The notes under the pieces were generated by a model. It was not told where the DNA came from. It saw only the letters and a list, made by a program, of their open reading frames with translations, and searched no databases. Shown piece after piece: positions 1 to 7,269 of a DNA stretch of 64,000 nt; the stretch's first letter is position 1; each line of letters begins with the position of its first letter. Location of the stretch: positions 186,001-250,000 of the forward strand of contig CAVRUQ010000016.1 in assembly GCA_963724405.1 (NCBI GenBank). The letters are read 5' to 3'. A program made the position numbers and the translations under genes. The stretch comes from CAVQBJ01 sp963724405. Lineage in GTDB: Bacteria > Actinomycetota > Thermoleophilia > Solirubrobacterales > Solirubrobacteraceae.

Positions 1-1
1 A

Positions 2-715
2 CTGATGGGCGCCTTCGGGATCCTCGCGGCGCTGCGCGAGCGCGACGGCGCGCCCGGACACCAGGGCTCGGGCGAGGGCCAGCTCGTCGACGTGTCGATG
101 GCCGACGGCGCGCTGTCGTGGCTGGCGCTCGTCGCCGGGCGCCACTTCGCGGAGGGCTCGACGCCGAACCGCGGCGAGCTCGAGCTCGCCGGGTCGCTCA
201 TCTGCTACCGCCCCTACCAGTGCGCCGACGGGTGGGTCACGCTCGGGGCGCTCGAGCCGAAGTTCTGGCAGGCCTGGTGTCGCGGGGTCGGGCGCGAGGA
301 GCTCATCGAGCACCAGTTCGAGCGCCCGGACTCGGAGGCCCACGTGCAGGTCCAGGCGATCTTCATGGAGCGGACCCGCGCGCAGTGGCAGGCGTTCGCC
401 GCCGATCACGACTGCTGCCTGGAGCCGGTGCTCGATCTCGACGAGGCGCTCGCCTCCGAGCTCGTGCGCGACCGCGAGATGGTCGTCGAGCTGCAGCAGC
501 CGGGGGCGAGCCCCGCGGTTCGCCAGCTCGGCATCCCGGTCAAGCTCTCACGCACGCCCGGCGACCACGCGCAGCGCCCGGGGCCGGGGCTCGGGGAGCA
601 CACGGCCGAGCTGCTGCGCGAGAGCGGCTACGCGCCCGAGGAGATCTCGGCGCTCCACGACAGCGGCGCCGTGGCCGGCCCGAGCGCCGAAGTGGCAGGT
701 AGCTTCCTGGCATGA
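2..715 (+). CDS. CoA-transferase family III (CaiB/BaiF), C-terminal part
   Basis: This is the 3' part of a gene whose start lies upstream of the window. Family III CoA-transferases move CoA between carboxylic acids in the cytoplasm, through an aspartyl-CoA thioester. The visible part has the family pattern: a VDVSMADGAL segment that matches the region around the catalytic Asp, then a cofactor-site-like ICYRPYQCADGWVTLGALEPKFW run and the usual C-terminal RTPG and GEHT motifs. About 238 residues are present, against roughly 380-400 for a full protein. The stop codon overlaps the next start in an ATGA, so it is translationally coupled to the MerR gene. The substrate cannot be read from the sequence; alpha-methylacyl-CoA racemase, a close relative, is an alternative. 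Confidence 0.85.
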   Translation: MMGAFGILAALRERDGAPGHQGSGEGQLVDVSMADGALSWLALVAGRHFAEGSTPNRGELELAGSLICYRPYQCADGWVTLGALEPKFWQAWCRGVGREELIEHQFERPDSEAHVQVQAIFMERTRAQWQAFAADHDCCLEPVLDLDEALASELVRDREMVVELQQPGASPAVRQLGIPVKLSRTPGDHAQRPGPGLGEHTAELLRESGYAPEEISALHDSGAVAGPSAEVAGSFLA

Positions 716-1458
716 GCCGGCGCGGCGCATCGGTCGCCGAGGACACCGCCGGGATGGCCCCGCCGTCCGGCTTCCTGAAGATGGGCGAGCTCGCCGAGCA
801 GTCGGGGGTCAGCGCCGGCACGATCAAGCACTACCTGCGCGAGGGTCTGCTCGGCGACGGCGACGGGATCGTCAAGACGAGCCGCAACATGGCCTATTAC
901 CCGCCCGACTTCGTGCAGCGCATCCAGCTCATCAAGCGCCTGCAGGAGGAACGCTTCATGCCGCTGCGGGTCATCCGGGGCGTCATCGACGGCGACCCGG
1001 CCCGCGTGGCGGCGCTCATCGAGCTCGAGGACCGGATCCTCGAGCGCGCGCTCGAAGCGCAGGAGCATCGCCGCGTCTCGGCGAGCGAGCTGCGCGAGCG
1101 CTACGCGATCCCGGACAACGTCCTTGCCCGCCTCGTCGACCTCGGCGTGCTGACGCCGACACGGCGCGGCTACGACTACGACGACGTCAAGATCGTCGAG
1201 GCGATCGGCCGCTTTCGCGCCGGAGGCTACGATGAGGCGCTCGGCTTCACGGTGTACGACACGCTGCGCTACCGCGAGGCGCTCGAGCCGCTCGTGGCCG
1301 AGGAGGTGCGGGCGCTGCTCGATCGTCTCGCCGGCGAGGTCGAGGTCGAGCGCGCCGTCTCGATCATCGCCGCCGGCGCCGAGCCCCTGCGGGAGCTCAT
1401 CGGCGCGATGCATTCGAAGCTGTTGCTCGCCGAGCTGCGGCGCCAGCGGGGTGGCTGA
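712..1458 (+). CDS. MerR family transcriptional regulator
   Basis: This is a 248-residue DNA-binding protein. Residues about 22-47 (MGELAEQSGVSAGTIKHYLREGLL) form the MerR winged helix-turn-helix, and the RNMAYYPPDFVQRIQLIKRL stretch fits the wing and following helix. The C-terminal half is longer than in metal-sensing MerR proteins and lacks an obvious cysteine metal site, so a larger ligand or an acyl-CoA-type signal is more likely (inference). It overlaps the CoA-transferase gene by 4 bp (ATGA) and probably shares its operon and signal. The next gene starts only after a new promoter and operator. Confidence 0.85.
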   Translation: MSRRGASVAEDTAGMAPPSGFLKMGELAEQSGVSAGTIKHYLREGLLGDGDGIVKTSRNMAYYPPDFVQRIQLIKRLQEERFMPLRVIRGVIDGDPARVAALIELEDRILERALEAQEHRRVSASELRERYAIPDNVLARLVDLGVLTPTRRGYDYDDVKIVEAIGRFRAGGYDEALGFTVYDTLRYREALEPLVAEEVRALLDRLAGEVEVERAVSIIAAGAEPLRELIGAMHSKLLLAELRRQRGG

Positions 1459-1483
1459 CGTGCTCCGCACGGCGCGATATGCT
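1455..1483 (+). promoter_or_regulatory. Promoter of the nitrilase-tetR operon
   Basis: A -35 box CTGACG (1455-1460) and a -10 box TATGCT (1478-1483) are separated by 17 bp. Transcription would start near 1490, just before the palindromic operator. The -35 box overlaps the end of the merR gene. Confidence 0.6.
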
Positions 1484-1494
1484 GAGGACGCCCA

Positions 1495-1510
1495 TTGACT
1501 GACCAGTCAA
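1495..1510. promoter_or_regulatory. TetR-type operator, palindrome TTGACTGACCAGTCAA
   Basis: Perfect 7-bp inverted arms (TTGACTG/CAGTCAA) flank a 2-bp centre. The same 16 bases (18 counting the following TC) occur at 54525 before the acyl-CoA dehydrogenase gene, and in both places the palindrome begins 11 bases after the end of the -10 box. The position over the transcript start fits a repressor site. The TetR gene two genes downstream is the natural candidate to bind it (inference). Confidence 0.75.
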
Positions 1511-1530
1511 TCGATTCGAGGGAGGACTCG

Positions 1531-2391
1531 GTGAGTGTGGGAACATCCTCGCTGCGCGTCGCCGCGGTTCAGCTGAACTCGACCGCCGACCGATCGGCCA
1601 ACCGGCAGGCCGCCGAGCTGCATACACGCGCGGCGGCCGCCGACGGCGCGACCCTCGTTGTCCTCCCCGAGAAGTGGTCCGTGCTCGGAGGCGAGGCCGA
1701 TTTGCTCGCCGGGGCCGAGACGCTCGACGGCCCCGCGATCGCCTGGGCGCGGGCGCTCGCGCGCGAGCTGTCGATCGACCTGCTCGCCGGCTCGATCGTC
1801 GAGCGCCGGCCCGGCTCCGAGCGCCTGGCGAACACGAGCGTGCACGTCGGTCCCGACGGCGAGCTGCGCGCCTGCTACCGCAAGATCCACATGTTCGACG
1901 TGGAGGTCGACGGTGTCGAATACCACGAGTCGGCGCTCGAACAGGCCGGGGAGGAGATCGTGTGCAGCGAGACCGCGCACGGCATCCCGCTCGGCCTGAG
2001 CGTCTGTTACGACCTGCGCTTCCCGGAGCTGTACCGGATCCTCGCCGTGCGCGGCGCGCTCGTGCTCACCGTGCCGGCCGCGTTCACACTGGCCACGACC
2101 CGCGACCACTGGGAGACGCTGCTGCGCGCCCGTGCGATCGAGAACCAGGCGTTCGTGATCGCCGCCAACCAGACCGGCGACGACGGCGCCGGTCATCGCT
2201 CCGGCGGGCGCTCGGCGATCGTCGATCCGTGGGGCATCGTGCTGGCGCAGGCCGCCGATCGCGAGGGCCACATCGTCGCCGACCTCGACCTCGACGGCCA
2301 GGCCGAGATCCGTCGCCGGCTGCCGTCGCTCGCCAATCGCCAGCCCGCGGCCTACCGCTGGCCGCAGGAGCGCGTGGAGGCGGTGCGCTGA
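1531..2391 (+). CDS. Carbon-nitrogen hydrolase (nitrilase superfamily, omega-amidase-like)
   Basis: This cytoplasmic hydrolase of 286 residues splits amide-type C-N bonds. The Glu-Lys-Cys triad is visible: E47 in VVLPEKW, K118 in CYRKIHMFDV and C159 in GLSVCYDLRFPELYR. The last motif is typical of the Nit1/Nit2 omega-amidase branch; the exact substrate is unknown. I place the start at GTG 1531 because GGGAGGA ends a few bases before it. An upstream in-frame TTG at 1495 falls inside the palindromic operator and is less likely. The stop overlaps the tetR start by one base (TGATG), so the two genes form an operon under the operator at 1495. Confidence 0.87.
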   Translation: MSVGTSSLRVAAVQLNSTADRSANRQAAELHTRAAAADGATLVVLPEKWSVLGGEADLLAGAETLDGPAIAWARALARELSIDLLAGSIVERRPGSERLANTSVHVGPDGELRACYRKIHMFDVEVDGVEYHESALEQAGEEIVCSETAHGIPLGLSVCYDLRFPELYRILAVRGALVLTVPAAFTLATTRDHWETLLRARAIENQAFVIAANQTGDDGAGHRSGGRSAIVDPWGIVLAQAADREGHIVADLDLDGQAEIRRRLPSLANRQPAAYRWPQERVEAVR

Positions 2392-3032
2392 TGGAACGCG
2401 ATCGCACGCCTCGCACGCAGGCCGCCCAGGACAAGCGCCGGCTCATCCTCGACGCGGCCGTGCGCGTGTTCGCGCGCCAGGGCTTTCACGCCTGCCGCGT
2501 CGCGGACATCGCCGACGAGGCCGGCGTCGCCTACGGGCTCGTGTACCACTACTTCGCGTCCAAGGACGAGGTGCTGGACACCGTGTTCCTCGAGCGCTGG
2601 AACGTGATGCTCGAGTTCATCCACGACGTCGACGAGCGCGACATCGGGGCGCGCGAGAAGCTGTATTCGATCGCGTCCTTCATCGTCGACAGCTACCGCC
2701 ACGACCCCGACGTGATGAAGGTGATCATCGTCGAGGTGACGCGGGCGGCCAACTCGTTCGGGCAGACGCACCTGGCGAAGATCGGCGAGGCCTACGAGAT
2801 GATCGCCGAGATCGTCACGAAGGCGCAGGCGGCCGGTGTGTTCAAGCCGGAGATCAGCGCCCGCTTCGCGGCGATGACGTACTACGGCGCGATCGAGACG
2901 GTCCTCACCGGCTGGATCTTCGGTCTGCTGCCGAGCGAGGAGGAGGACTTCGAGCTCGCCAAGGGCATGATCGTCGAGACCGTGTGCGGCGGCCTCGACG
3001 TCCACGCCGCCGACGACGTCGTCGTCGGCTGA
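2391..3032 (+). CDS. TetR/AcrR family transcriptional repressor
   Basis: This is a 213-residue regulator. The N-terminal helix-turn-helix is clear (KRRLILDAAVRVFARQGFHACRVADIADEAGVAYGLVYHYFASKDEVLD, HTH about residues 37-58). The C-terminal ligand domain resembles regulators of fatty-acid degradation such as FadR/Fad35R types, but the ligand cannot be read. It is translationally coupled to the nitrilase gene. It probably represses its own operon through the palindrome at 1495 and the acyl-CoA dehydrogenase gene through the identical site at 54525. That would make an acyl-CoA a plausible inducer (inference). Confidence 0.87.
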   Translation: MERDRTPRTQAAQDKRRLILDAAVRVFARQGFHACRVADIADEAGVAYGLVYHYFASKDEVLDTVFLERWNVMLEFIHDVDERDIGAREKLYSIASFIVDSYRHDPDVMKVIIVEVTRAANSFGQTHLAKIGEAYEMIAEIVTKAQAAGVFKPEISARFAAMTYYGAIETVLTGWIFGLLPSEEEDFELAKGMIVETVCGGLDVHAADDVVVG

Positions 3033-3075
3033 CGCCGTCGCACGCCCACGCGCTATCTGATTGACTGCGGCGGCA

Positions 3076-3210
3076 ATGGAGAACGAGATGGTCAAGCGCC
3101 TCGCCTGGTCGGGACTCCTCGCCGGCGTGGCCGCGCTCGCCAATGTCGCCGCCCATCGCGTGGCGACGCAGCTGTGGCGGCGGTTGATGCACGAGGATCC
3201 GCCCGAGTGA
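3076..3210 (+). CDS. Small membrane protein, 44 residues
   Basis: A 44-residue reading frame starts at ATG 3076 (or ATG 3088) and has one hydrophobic segment (LAWSGLLAGVAALANVAAHRVA). It ends in a GTGA overlap with the next small gene, which supports it being translated. It opens a run of four tightly packed genes with a holin-like and a DUF3618-like protein. Its role is unknown; such clusters recur in actinobacteria and probably act at the membrane. It resembles short DUF4235-type proteins only loosely. Confidence 0.6.
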   Translation: MENEMVKRLAWSGLLAGVAALANVAAHRVATQLWRRLMHEDPPE

Positions 3211-3362
3211 GCGCGCCCGACACGCCGCCGCCGAACTCCGGCGTCCCGCAGCCGTCCGCGGCGGGGTCCGCCGGCCTCGCGAGCGAGCGCCCGGAGGTGC
3301 TCGTCGCCGGCGCGTTCGCCGGTGGCCTCCTGCTCGCGATGATTCTCAAGCGCTTTGGCTGA
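3207..3362 (+). CDS. Small single-pass membrane protein, 51 residues
   Basis: It starts at GTG 3207, which overlaps the previous stop codon. The first half is Pro/Ser-rich and probably disordered. The second half has one transmembrane helix (EVLVAGAFAGGLLLAMILKRFG). The stop overlaps the start of the holin-like gene. No family is recognised. Context suggests a membrane-associated partner of the neighbouring small proteins. Confidence 0.6.
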   Translation: MSAPDTPPPNSGVPQPSAAGSAGLASERPEVLVAGAFAGGLLLAMILKRFG

Positions 3363-3780
3363 GCCGACGACCGACCAGCAGAACCTGGCCGCCGCGCTCG
3401 GGGAGGTCTCCGAGCGCGTGACGCTGCTCGTGCGCGAGGAGATCGAGCTGGCCAAGGCCGAGATGACGACCAAGCTGCGCCGGATCGGCGTCGGCATCGG
3501 GGTCGGGTTCGCGGCCGGCCTGTTCCTCGTGCTCGCGCTCCTCTACGGGCTCAACGGCCTGGCCTGGCTGCTCTGGTACGACCTGCCCACCGGCCACGGG
3601 CTCAACTACTTCTATGGCTACTTCGTCCTCGCCGTCGTCCTCGTCCTGCTCGGCATCCTGGCCGGCTTCGTCGCGTACCGGGTGCTGCGCAAGAGCACGC
3701 CGCCCGCGCCCACGATGGCGATCGACGAGGCGCGCAAGATCCGAGAGACGGTCGGGTCCAGCGTGGAGGGCGCGAGCTGA
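3355..3780 (+). CDS. Phage holin superfamily / DUF1469-type membrane protein
   Basis: This 141-residue protein has an amphipathic N-terminal helix (VSERVTLLVREEIELAKAEMTTKLRRI) followed by two transmembrane segments at about residues 45-70 and 88-110. The pattern matches the actinobacterial phage-holin 3_6 (putative actinobacterial holin-X) family, which is usually chromosomal and not lytic. The TTG start at 3355 overlaps the previous gene by 8 bp, and the stop overlaps the next gene by one base (TGATG). Its biochemical role is unknown. Confidence 0.8.
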   Translation: MAEPTTDQQNLAAALGEVSERVTLLVREEIELAKAEMTTKLRRIGVGIGVGFAAGLFLVLALLYGLNGLAWLLWYDLPTGHGLNYFYGYFVLAVVLVLLGILAGFVAYRVLRKSTPPAPTMAIDEARKIRETVGSSVEGAS

Positions 3781-4004
3781 TGCCACAGCGCACGCCGGAG
3801 CAGATCCGCCAGTCGATCGAGGCCAACCGCGCCGAGCTCGCCGTCTCGATCACCCAGCTGCGCGGCGAGGTCGTCGCGCTCACCGATTGGCGCGGGCATC
3901 TGCGTGCGCATCAGCGCGAGGTGCTCGTCGGCGCCGCCGTCGCCGGCTTCGTGGTCGGGGGTGGGATCGCCGCGCTCGGCGGGCTGTTCCGCCGTCGCCG
4001 CTGA
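3780..4004 (+). CDS. DUF3618 domain protein
   Basis: This 74-residue protein begins with the DUF3618 signature (PEQIRQSIEANRAELAVSITQLRGEV) and ends in one glycine-rich transmembrane helix and an arginine tail. DUF3618 proteins commonly follow the holin-like gene, as here. It closes the small-protein operon. The function is unknown. The convergent degV gene ends only 14 bp away. Confidence 0.85.
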   Translation: MPQRTPEQIRQSIEANRAELAVSITQLRGEVVALTDWRGHLRAHQREVLVGAAVAGFVVGGGIAALGGLFRRRR

Positions 4005-4018
4005 GCGCGCGGCCGGGA

Positions 4019-4897
4019 TCAGCCGAGCGGCAGCGTGGGCACGAACGAGCGCGGGACGCCGCCGACGCCGAGCAGTCCCGGGCCCGTGTAGGTCCCGATG
4101 ACCGGCCCGACCTCAGAGACGAAGATCGGCTCCGAGCCGTAGATCTCGCGGCCGCGCTCGACGAGTCGCTCGGCGGCCTGTGGCGACTGGGAGTGCTGCA
4201 CCACCCACCCGTCGGAGCCGTCGCGCCGACGTTCGCGCATGTACTCGACGAGACGCTCGAACGCGCGACCGGAGGTCCGCACGCGCTCGACCGGCGTGAT
4301 CTCGCGCTCGAGCGAGAGGATCGGCTTGATCTTCAGCGCGCCGCCGAGCCAGGCCTGGGCCGCGCCGATGCGCCCGCCGCGGCGCAGGTACTCGAGCGTG
4401 TCGATCGCGAACCAGATCTTCAGGGCCGTTCGCGCCTCGTGCACGCGCGCCGCGACCGCCGCGAGGTCGCCGCCCTCGGCGGCCGCCCGCACGCCGGCGA
4501 GCACGATGCAGCCGAGGCCCCCGCAGCAGGTCTCGCCGTCGATCACCTCGATCCGCTCGCTCAGGCCCCGCTCGCGGAGCACCTCGCGTGCCTGCCGAGC
4601 CGCCTCGGCGGTGCCCGAGATGCCGCCGGCGAGGTGCACCGACACGATGTCCTGCCCGGCGGCGAGCAGCGGCTCCCACGCCGCGAGGAAATCGCCGATT
4701 GACGGCTGGGATGTCGTGGGCAGCTCGCGCATGTCGGCCAGCTGCCGGTAGAAATCGTCGTAGACGCCCATCTCGGTCTCGCGGCGCTGCACGCCGTTGA
4801 CGGTGACGTAGAGGCTCACCTCGCGGATCGCGAAGTGCTCGGTCACCGACCGCGGGAGATAGCTCGTGGAGTCGGTGACGACGGCGACGCCGGGCAT
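4019..4897 (-). CDS. DegV family fatty-acid-binding protein
   Basis: This is a 292-residue cytoplasmic protein of the usual DegV length. Visible motifs are VVTDSTSYLP at the N-terminus, LPTTSQPS near residue 60, HLAGGISGTAEAA and FAIDTLEYLRRGGRIG. Family members bind a long-chain fatty acid, and in Firmicutes FakB proteins hand it to the kinase FakA. No fakA is visible here, so only the fatty-acid-binding role is supported. A TAGGGT box lies 9 bases before the start codon. The gene is divergent from the epimerase gene. Confidence 0.88.
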   Translation of the reverse strand: MPGVAVVTDSTSYLPRSVTEHFAIREVSLYVTVNGVQRRETEMGVYDDFYRQLADMRELPTTSQPSIGDFLAAWEPLLAAGQDIVSVHLAGGISGTAEAARQAREVLRERGLSERIEVIDGETCCGGLGCIVLAGVRAAAEGGDLAAVAARVHEARTALKIWFAIDTLEYLRRGGRIGAAQAWLGGALKIKPILSLEREITPVERVRTSGRAFERLVEYMRERRRDGSDGWVVQHSQSPQAAERLVERGREIYGSEPIFVSEVGPVIGTYTGPGLLGVGGVPRSFVPTLPLG

Positions 4898-4945
4898 CGC
4901 CGCGGCACCCTATCGAAGTGGCGGCGGCCCGCCCGCCGCGCGCAA

Positions 4946-4951
4946 TACACT
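4946..4951 (+). promoter_or_regulatory. -10 box TACACT, leaderless-type promoter
   Basis: TACACT sits exactly 7 bases before GTG 4959. This is the spacing expected if transcription starts at the initiation codon. It supports the chosen start of the epimerase gene, which lacks a ribosome binding site. Confidence 0.55.
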
Positions 4952-4958
4952 CGCGCCA

Positions 4959-6020
4959 GTGTCGAGGACGCTCGTCACCGGTGCTACCGGGTTCGTCGGT
5001 GCGCATGTCGCGCGTGCGCTCGCGGCCCGCGGCGATGACCTGCGGCTGACCGTGCGCCCGCAGAGCCGCACCGACAGCCTCGACTTCGATCACGAGCTCG
5101 TGCAGTGCGACGTCCTCGACCGTCGCGCGGTGCGGCGGGCCATGCGCGGCGTGCGCCGCGTCTTCCACACCGCCGGGATGACGAGCCTGCGCGCGCGGGC
5201 CGACGTCATGATGCGCGTCAACGTCGAGGGGACGCGGATCGTGCTCGAGGAGGCGCTGCGCGCCGGGGTCGACCGCGTCGTGTACACCTCGTCGATCGCG
5301 GCGATCGGGCCGGCCCGGCGCGGGACGACCGCCGACGAGGCCCAGGCGTTCCCGGCCGCGGCCGGGGCGATCCCGTACGTCAACTCCAAGCGAGTGGCCG
5401 AGGAGGAGGTGATGCACCTCGTCGGGCTCGGTCTGCCCGCCGTGATCGTCAACCCGGCGCACGTGTTCGGCGTCGGCGACCTGCATCGCTCCTCGACGGA
5501 GATCGTGCGCCGCTTCCTGCGCCGCGAGATCCCGCTGTACGTCGACGGCGCGCTGAACATCGTCGACGCCGAGGACGTCGCGCAGGGACACGTGCTGGCC
5601 GACGAGCACGGCGAGGTGGGCGAGCGCTACATCCTCGGCAATCGCAACTTCACGCTCGACCGGCTGTTCGCCGATCTCGGCCGGCTCTCGGGGGTCGATC
5701 CGCCCGAGATGAAGCTGCCGCTGCCGGCCGCCCTGGCCCTCGCCGAGCTCGGTGCCCGCATGTGGGCGCAGCCGCCCGCGACGCCGGTCGAGGTGCGGGC
5801 CGCCGGGCTGTGGTGGGCGTTTCGCAGCACGAAGGCCAAGCGCGAGCTCGGCTACCGCCCAGCGCACCACGAGGACACGCTGCAGGCGACGATCGACTGG
5901 TATCGGGCCTACGAGCCGGATGGGCTCGCGCCGCCGGGCTCCCACCAGCCGCTCCCGTTCCGCGCGGCCGGCTTCGCGCTGCGTCAGGTCGAGGAGACGC
6001 TCGACCGGCTGCGGTTCTGA
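4959..6020 (+). CDS. NAD-dependent epimerase/dehydratase (extended SDR, HpnA-like)
   Basis: This extended short-chain dehydrogenase/reductase has 353 residues. It has the nucleotide-binding GATGFVG motif (residues 8-14) and the catalytic pair Y140 and K144 (YVNSK), with an upstream Ser in the VVYTSSIAAIG strand. The overall pattern resembles the hopanoid-associated epimerase HpnA and dihydroflavonol-reductase-like enzymes. No hopanoid genes flank it, so the substrate is open. Start at GTG 4959 is favoured by the TACACT box 7 bases upstream; earlier in-frame ATG codons overlap degV. Confidence 0.82.
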   Translation: MSRTLVTGATGFVGAHVARALAARGDDLRLTVRPQSRTDSLDFDHELVQCDVLDRRAVRRAMRGVRRVFHTAGMTSLRARADVMMRVNVEGTRIVLEEALRAGVDRVVYTSSIAAIGPARRGTTADEAQAFPAAAGAIPYVNSKRVAEEEVMHLVGLGLPAVIVNPAHVFGVGDLHRSSTEIVRRFLRREIPLYVDGALNIVDAEDVAQGHVLADEHGEVGERYILGNRNFTLDRLFADLGRLSGVDPPEMKLPLPAALALAELGARMWAQPPATPVEVRAAGLWWAFRSTKAKRELGYRPAHHEDTLQATIDWYRAYEPDGLAPPGSHQPLPFRAAGFALRQVEETLDRLRF

Positions 6021-6021
6021 G

Positions 6022-6040
6022 GCGTCGCGGGGTGCGACGC
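6022..6040. terminator. Stem-loop between convergent genes
   Basis: A 7-bp stem (GCGTCGC/GCGACGC) with a 5-base loop lies directly after the epimerase stop and before the convergent glutaredoxin gene. There is no T-run. It could act as a terminator in both directions. Confidence 0.45.
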
Positions 6041-6054
6041 TCAGAGCGCGGCGC

Positions 6055-6462
6055 TCAGCCGAGCCGGTTCTCGATCTGGTGCAGCCCGTTCGCGCCGTTC
6101 GACGCCTCGGGGGCGGGGGCGCTCGGTGCGTCGTCACCGGACGCGTGCGCCGACAGCAGCTCGGCGAGCTCACCCGACTCGTACATCTCGACGACGATGT
6201 CGCAGCCGCCGACGAACTCGCCCTCGACGAACAGCTGGGGGATCGTGGGCCAGTTCGACAAGGCCGACAGCTCCTGGCGGATGCGCGGATCGGGCAGGAT
6301 GTCGACGGCCGCGAACGGGGTGTCGAGCGACTGCAGCGCGGCGACCGTCCTGGCCGAGAAGCCGCAGGCCGGCGCCTCCGGCGTGCCCTTCATGAACAGG
6401 AGGACGGGATGCTCGGAGATCGCCTGCGCGATCGCGTCACGGATGGGGTTCTGCTCGGTCAT
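6055..6462 (-). CDS. grxD: Monothiol glutaredoxin (Grx4/GrxD family)
   Basis: This 135-residue protein is a CGFS-type monothiol glutaredoxin (C33-S36). It also has the FMKGTPEAPACGFS lead-in, the WPTIPQLFVEGEFVGG cis-proline region and a GGCDI glutathione-binding end. Such proteins carry and transfer [2Fe-2S] clusters, often as a complex with BolA. The bolA gene lies 13 bp upstream on the same strand, which fits that partnership. A short Ala/Ser/Pro-rich tail (about residues 104-122) is extra compared with typical members. Confidence 0.92.
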   Translation of the reverse strand: MTEQNPIRDAIAQAISEHPVLLFMKGTPEAPACGFSARTVAALQSLDTPFAAVDILPDPRIRQELSALSNWPTIPQLFVEGEFVGGCDIVVEMYESGELAELLSAHASGDDAPSAPAPEASNGANGLHQIENRLG

Positions 6463-6475
6463 GGCTCGCGGCTCC

Positions 6476-6703
6476 TCATTCGGGTCGTGTCTTGAGGGCG
6501 AGGGCGTGGATCGCCCCGCCGATCTCGTCGCCGAACACCGCGTACACGAGGCGGTGCTGCTCGATGCGGCTCTGTCCGGCAAAGGCGGAAGAGGTGACGG
6601 TCGCGCTGAAGTGGTCGCCGCCGCCGGTCGTGTCCTGGACGTTCGCGCGAGCGCCCGGAATCGCGTCCTCGATACGGCGCTGGATCTCGTCGGCGGTCGG
6701 CAT
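6476..6703 (-). CDS. BolA/IbaG family Fe-S assembly partner
   Basis: This is a 75-residue BolA-type protein, a normal length for the short BolA class. It shows the HFSATVTSSAFAGQSRIEQHRLVYAVFGDEIGGAIHALALKT core, including the conserved His of the RxxxHR.VY helix that contributes to cluster binding with CGFS glutaredoxins. It is the first gene of a bolA-grx operon. An A-type Fe-S carrier gene is transcribed divergently 158 bp away, so this region is a small Fe-S delivery module. Confidence 0.92.
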   Translation of the reverse strand: MPTADEIQRRIEDAIPGARANVQDTTGGGDHFSATVTSSAFAGQSRIEQHRLVYAVFGDEIGGAIHALALKTRPE

Positions 6704-6803
6704 GCGCTCAAGCGTAGAAGGTCTCCGGACGATTCTCTGCCGGGAGGGCGACGCGGCTGCGATGCGCCGTCCAGCCGGTGCGGAGGCACGCGGGCCGCCT
6801 CGC

Positions 6804-6809
6804 TACACT
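6804..6809 (+). promoter_or_regulatory. -10 box TACACT before the A-type carrier gene
   Basis: TACACT lies in the divergent bolA/erpA intergenic region and would give a leader of about 45 nt. The ribosome binding site AAGGAG follows before ATG 6862. No strong -35 box is seen. Confidence 0.4.
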
Positions 6810-6861
6810 TTGGAAAGTATTGCAGGCCGATCAGGGGCCCTCCGGGCCGAAGGAGTCGACG

Positions 6862-7215
6862 ATGATCACGATCACGGACAAGGGCGCAGAGAAGGTCCGC
6901 GAGTTCCTCGAGGGCGCCAACGCAGACGTCTCGTCGGCCGGATTGCGCGTCGCCGTGCGCGGCGGCGGCTGCTCGGGGTTCCAGTACCAGCTCGCCTTCG
7001 ACGAGGTCCGCTCCGAGGACGAGGTGTTCGAGGACCACGGGCTCAAGCTCATCTGTGACCAGGCCAGTCTCCCGTTCGTCCGGGGTTCGGTGATCGACTA
7101 CGAGGAGAGCCTCCAGGGCGCCGGATTCAAGGTGAACAACCCGAACGTCGTGGCCGCCTGCGGTTGCGGCTCGTCCTTCCGGGTCGCCGAGGAGGAGCAG
7201 GCCTCCGCCGTCTGA
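6862..7215 (+). CDS. A-type iron-sulfur carrier (ErpA/IscA-like)
   Basis: This is a 117-residue HesB/IscA-fold protein. It carries the three invariant cluster-ligand cysteines: C37 in GGGCSG, and C100 and C102 in ACGCGSSF. It delivers Fe-S clusters to target enzymes. ATG 6862 is chosen because AAGGAG precedes it at normal spacing; upstream codons in frame would add a basic stretch unlike the family. Its closeness to bolA-grxD fits a shared role. ErpA-type is more likely than IscA because no isc operon is present. Confidence 0.9.
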   Translation: MITITDKGAEKVREFLEGANADVSSAGLRVAVRGGGCSGFQYQLAFDEVRSEDEVFEDHGLKLICDQASLPFVRGSVIDYEESLQGAGFKVNNPNVVAACGCGSSFRVAEEEQASAV

Positions 7216-7245
7216 GCGCGTCCGTGCGCCTGGGATGAGGCTACG

Positions 7246-7265
7246 GGCGGGCATCCGTGCCCGCC
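7246..7265. terminator. Stem-loop between convergent genes
   Basis: An 8-bp perfect stem (GGCGGGCA/TGCCCGCC) with the loop TCCG lies between the A-type carrier gene and the convergent small gene. There is no T-run. It probably ends transcription from both sides. Confidence 0.5.
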
Positions 7266-7269
7266 GCCG

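Noticed and set aside
3059..3070. Third copy of the TetR operator
   Set aside because: TTGACTG at 3061 is only a half site; the other arm is missing.
3355..3780. Phage lysis gene or prophage remnant
   Set aside because: The holin-like family is common in actinobacterial chromosomes along with DUF3618 proteins; no phage genes or attachment sites are near.
4898..4912. Leaderless promoter for degV
   Set aside because: TAGGGT is present on the minus strand but 9 bases from the start codon, outside the 6-8 range seen elsewhere, so it was not counted.
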